NCBI GenBank assembly: GCA_964007475.1
Contig: OZ023275.1
Span: 3,534,001-3,598,000 of the forward strand
DNA: 64,000 nt
Source: Hybos culiciformis
Taxonomy: Eukaryota > Arthropoda > Insecta > Diptera > Hybotidae
Direction of reading: 5' to 3'
Below, one piece after another: positions 63,082-64,000 of this stretch (position 1 is its first letter; every line of letters begins with the position of its first letter). A program made the position numbers and the translations under genes. The notes below the pieces were generated by a model that saw nothing but the letters and a program-made list of their open reading frames with translations, searched no databases and was not told where the DNA came from.

Positions 63082-63593
63082 TAGGGTTTTTGGATCGAGC
63101 CGGTTCGATCCAAAATGCTCGAGCTCGTCTGTTTTTGCTTGAATGAAGATCGAGTTTTTATCTGCTAGTGGCTCAAGCTCAGAATTTTTAATGTTTTACA
63201 TTTTACTTTTGTTTTTTTTTTATTTTATTGAACAGAAAAGTGTATATAAGAAAATATTTCAATTCAATCTTATAAGTCACAGTCAATTTTAACTTATAAT
63301 TTATAATTTTTAATTTATAATGTTTTGTTTTTATATTTTATAATGTTTTGTGACTTTAATAATTAATAATTTTGAAATATTTATTGTTATTTTTTAATTT
63401 GTAATGGGTTAATAATGATTAAATTAGAAGAGTAAAGTTGAATTTTATGCTCTGAAATTGGTTTTTTATGCCTTGTTTTTTCATATGTATTTTATTTTTA
63501 AGAAGGCTCGGGTGGCTTGAGCTACCCGATCCTCCTTATACAAAAAGCTTGAAGGCTCAAGCTCACGAAAATGGTCGAGTTTCAAAAACCCTA
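63082..63593. mobile_element. hAT-type MITE, 512 bp
   Basis: Left end TAGGGTTTTTGGATCGAG, right-end complement TAGGGTTTTTGAAACTCGA, flanked by an exact 8-bp duplication AATTCGAC (63074-63081 and 63594-63601). Subterminal GCTCGAGCTC and GAGCTTGAGCC repeats lie near both ends. No transposase. GGATCGAGCCGGTTCGATCC at the left is a small hairpin, not a tRNA B box. Confidence 0.9.
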
Positions 63594-63601
63594 AATTCGA
63601 C

Positions 63602-64000
63602 CCATCCAAGGAATATGTTGATAACTCGACTTATTACGGGTGTGTTGTAAGCTTTAAAATTTTCCTATCCAAAACAAAAACCGGTTTTTTGTAACGAAAA
63701 CTATTGCTGAGTCAAAAACAACATAATGCATTGTTAGTTTAACTCTGAAATCTACCTGTATAAAGTTGATAAAAGCAGTTATCAACTTTTTACATTACAA
63801 AATAATTTTCAAACAATTATTATATAGATTTATCAATTTAATGCACGAACTTTTTTTAATTCTTTCGGTTGTATCTAGAGTTGTAAATATGTAGTGACCC
63901 AGTTCACTAACAGGTTTGTCATCCCTGAAAATAAATTAAATAAAATACAACGATCGTATGATTTATATTAATCATACGATGTTCTAAAATTTTCATTGAA
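63602..64000. other. AT-rich right edge, no gene seen
   Basis: A/T-rich. GATAAAAGCAGTTATC near 63769 and ATCGTATGATTT-ATTAATCATACGAT at 63952-63980 are small inverted repeats. Nothing else recognised. Confidence 0.45.

Noticed and set aside
63094..63113. tRNA or SINE promoter box (GGTTCGATCC)
   Set aside because: It is half of a small hairpin in a hAT MITE; no cloverleaf and no A box at the right distance.

Overview
The window is very AT-rich nuclear DNA from an insect or a close arthropod relative; I cannot fix the order. The evidence is short spliced introns with GTAAGT donors, a metazoan-type alkaline phosphatase end, and a dense mix of hAT-like, TTAA-target and foldback DNA transposons. 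Little of it codes for protein. Most open frames of 60-100 codons here are chance products of A/T runs or of palindromic repeats.

Genes. The left edge (3-146, +) is the last 47 codons of an alkaline phosphatase gene. Tail to tail with it is a minus-strand gene with three clear 3' coding exons (2833-2079, 1995-1873, 1756-1570). It encodes a serine-rich, charged protein with two short coiled segments that weakly recall the AKAP2/MISP C-terminal region. A perfect in-phase 7-codon ATG exon with a consensus donor lies at 45927-45907. If it is the true first exon, the protein is 361 aa and the intron is about 43 kb, holding most of what is interesting here.

Inside that putative intron (2834-45906): mostly low-complexity AT-rich DNA; an old snap-back repeat near 15.4-15.9 kb; a direct tandem duplication of 4,155 bp with no difference that I found (23979-28133 and 28146-32300), joined by a 12-bp templated-looking insert; a nest of DNA transposons (35829-40975) with exact target-site duplications at several levels; and a further 1.48-kb hAT element (43907-45385).

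Upstream of the putative first exon (45928-64000): A-rich (minus strand) leader-like DNA, a 98-codon open frame without an ATG, a 471-bp terminal-inverted-repeat element (56555-57025), a 1,351-bp foldback element (59967-61317) that broke a copy of a ~120-bp repeat, and a 512-bp hAT MITE (63082-63593).

Most notable observation: a strongly GC-rich, almost perfectly palindromic cassette (centre GGCGCC, flanked by CCGCAAATCCCACTGACC) occurs in two structurally unrelated foldback-type elements 22 kb apart. One has a 9-bp target duplication and ATAAATAATGTCG palindromes; the other has an 8-bp duplication and TTGTACAA arrays. Near-identical GC-rich cores in otherwise different, extremely AT-rich elements suggest a hairpin module that moves or is copied between mobile elements.
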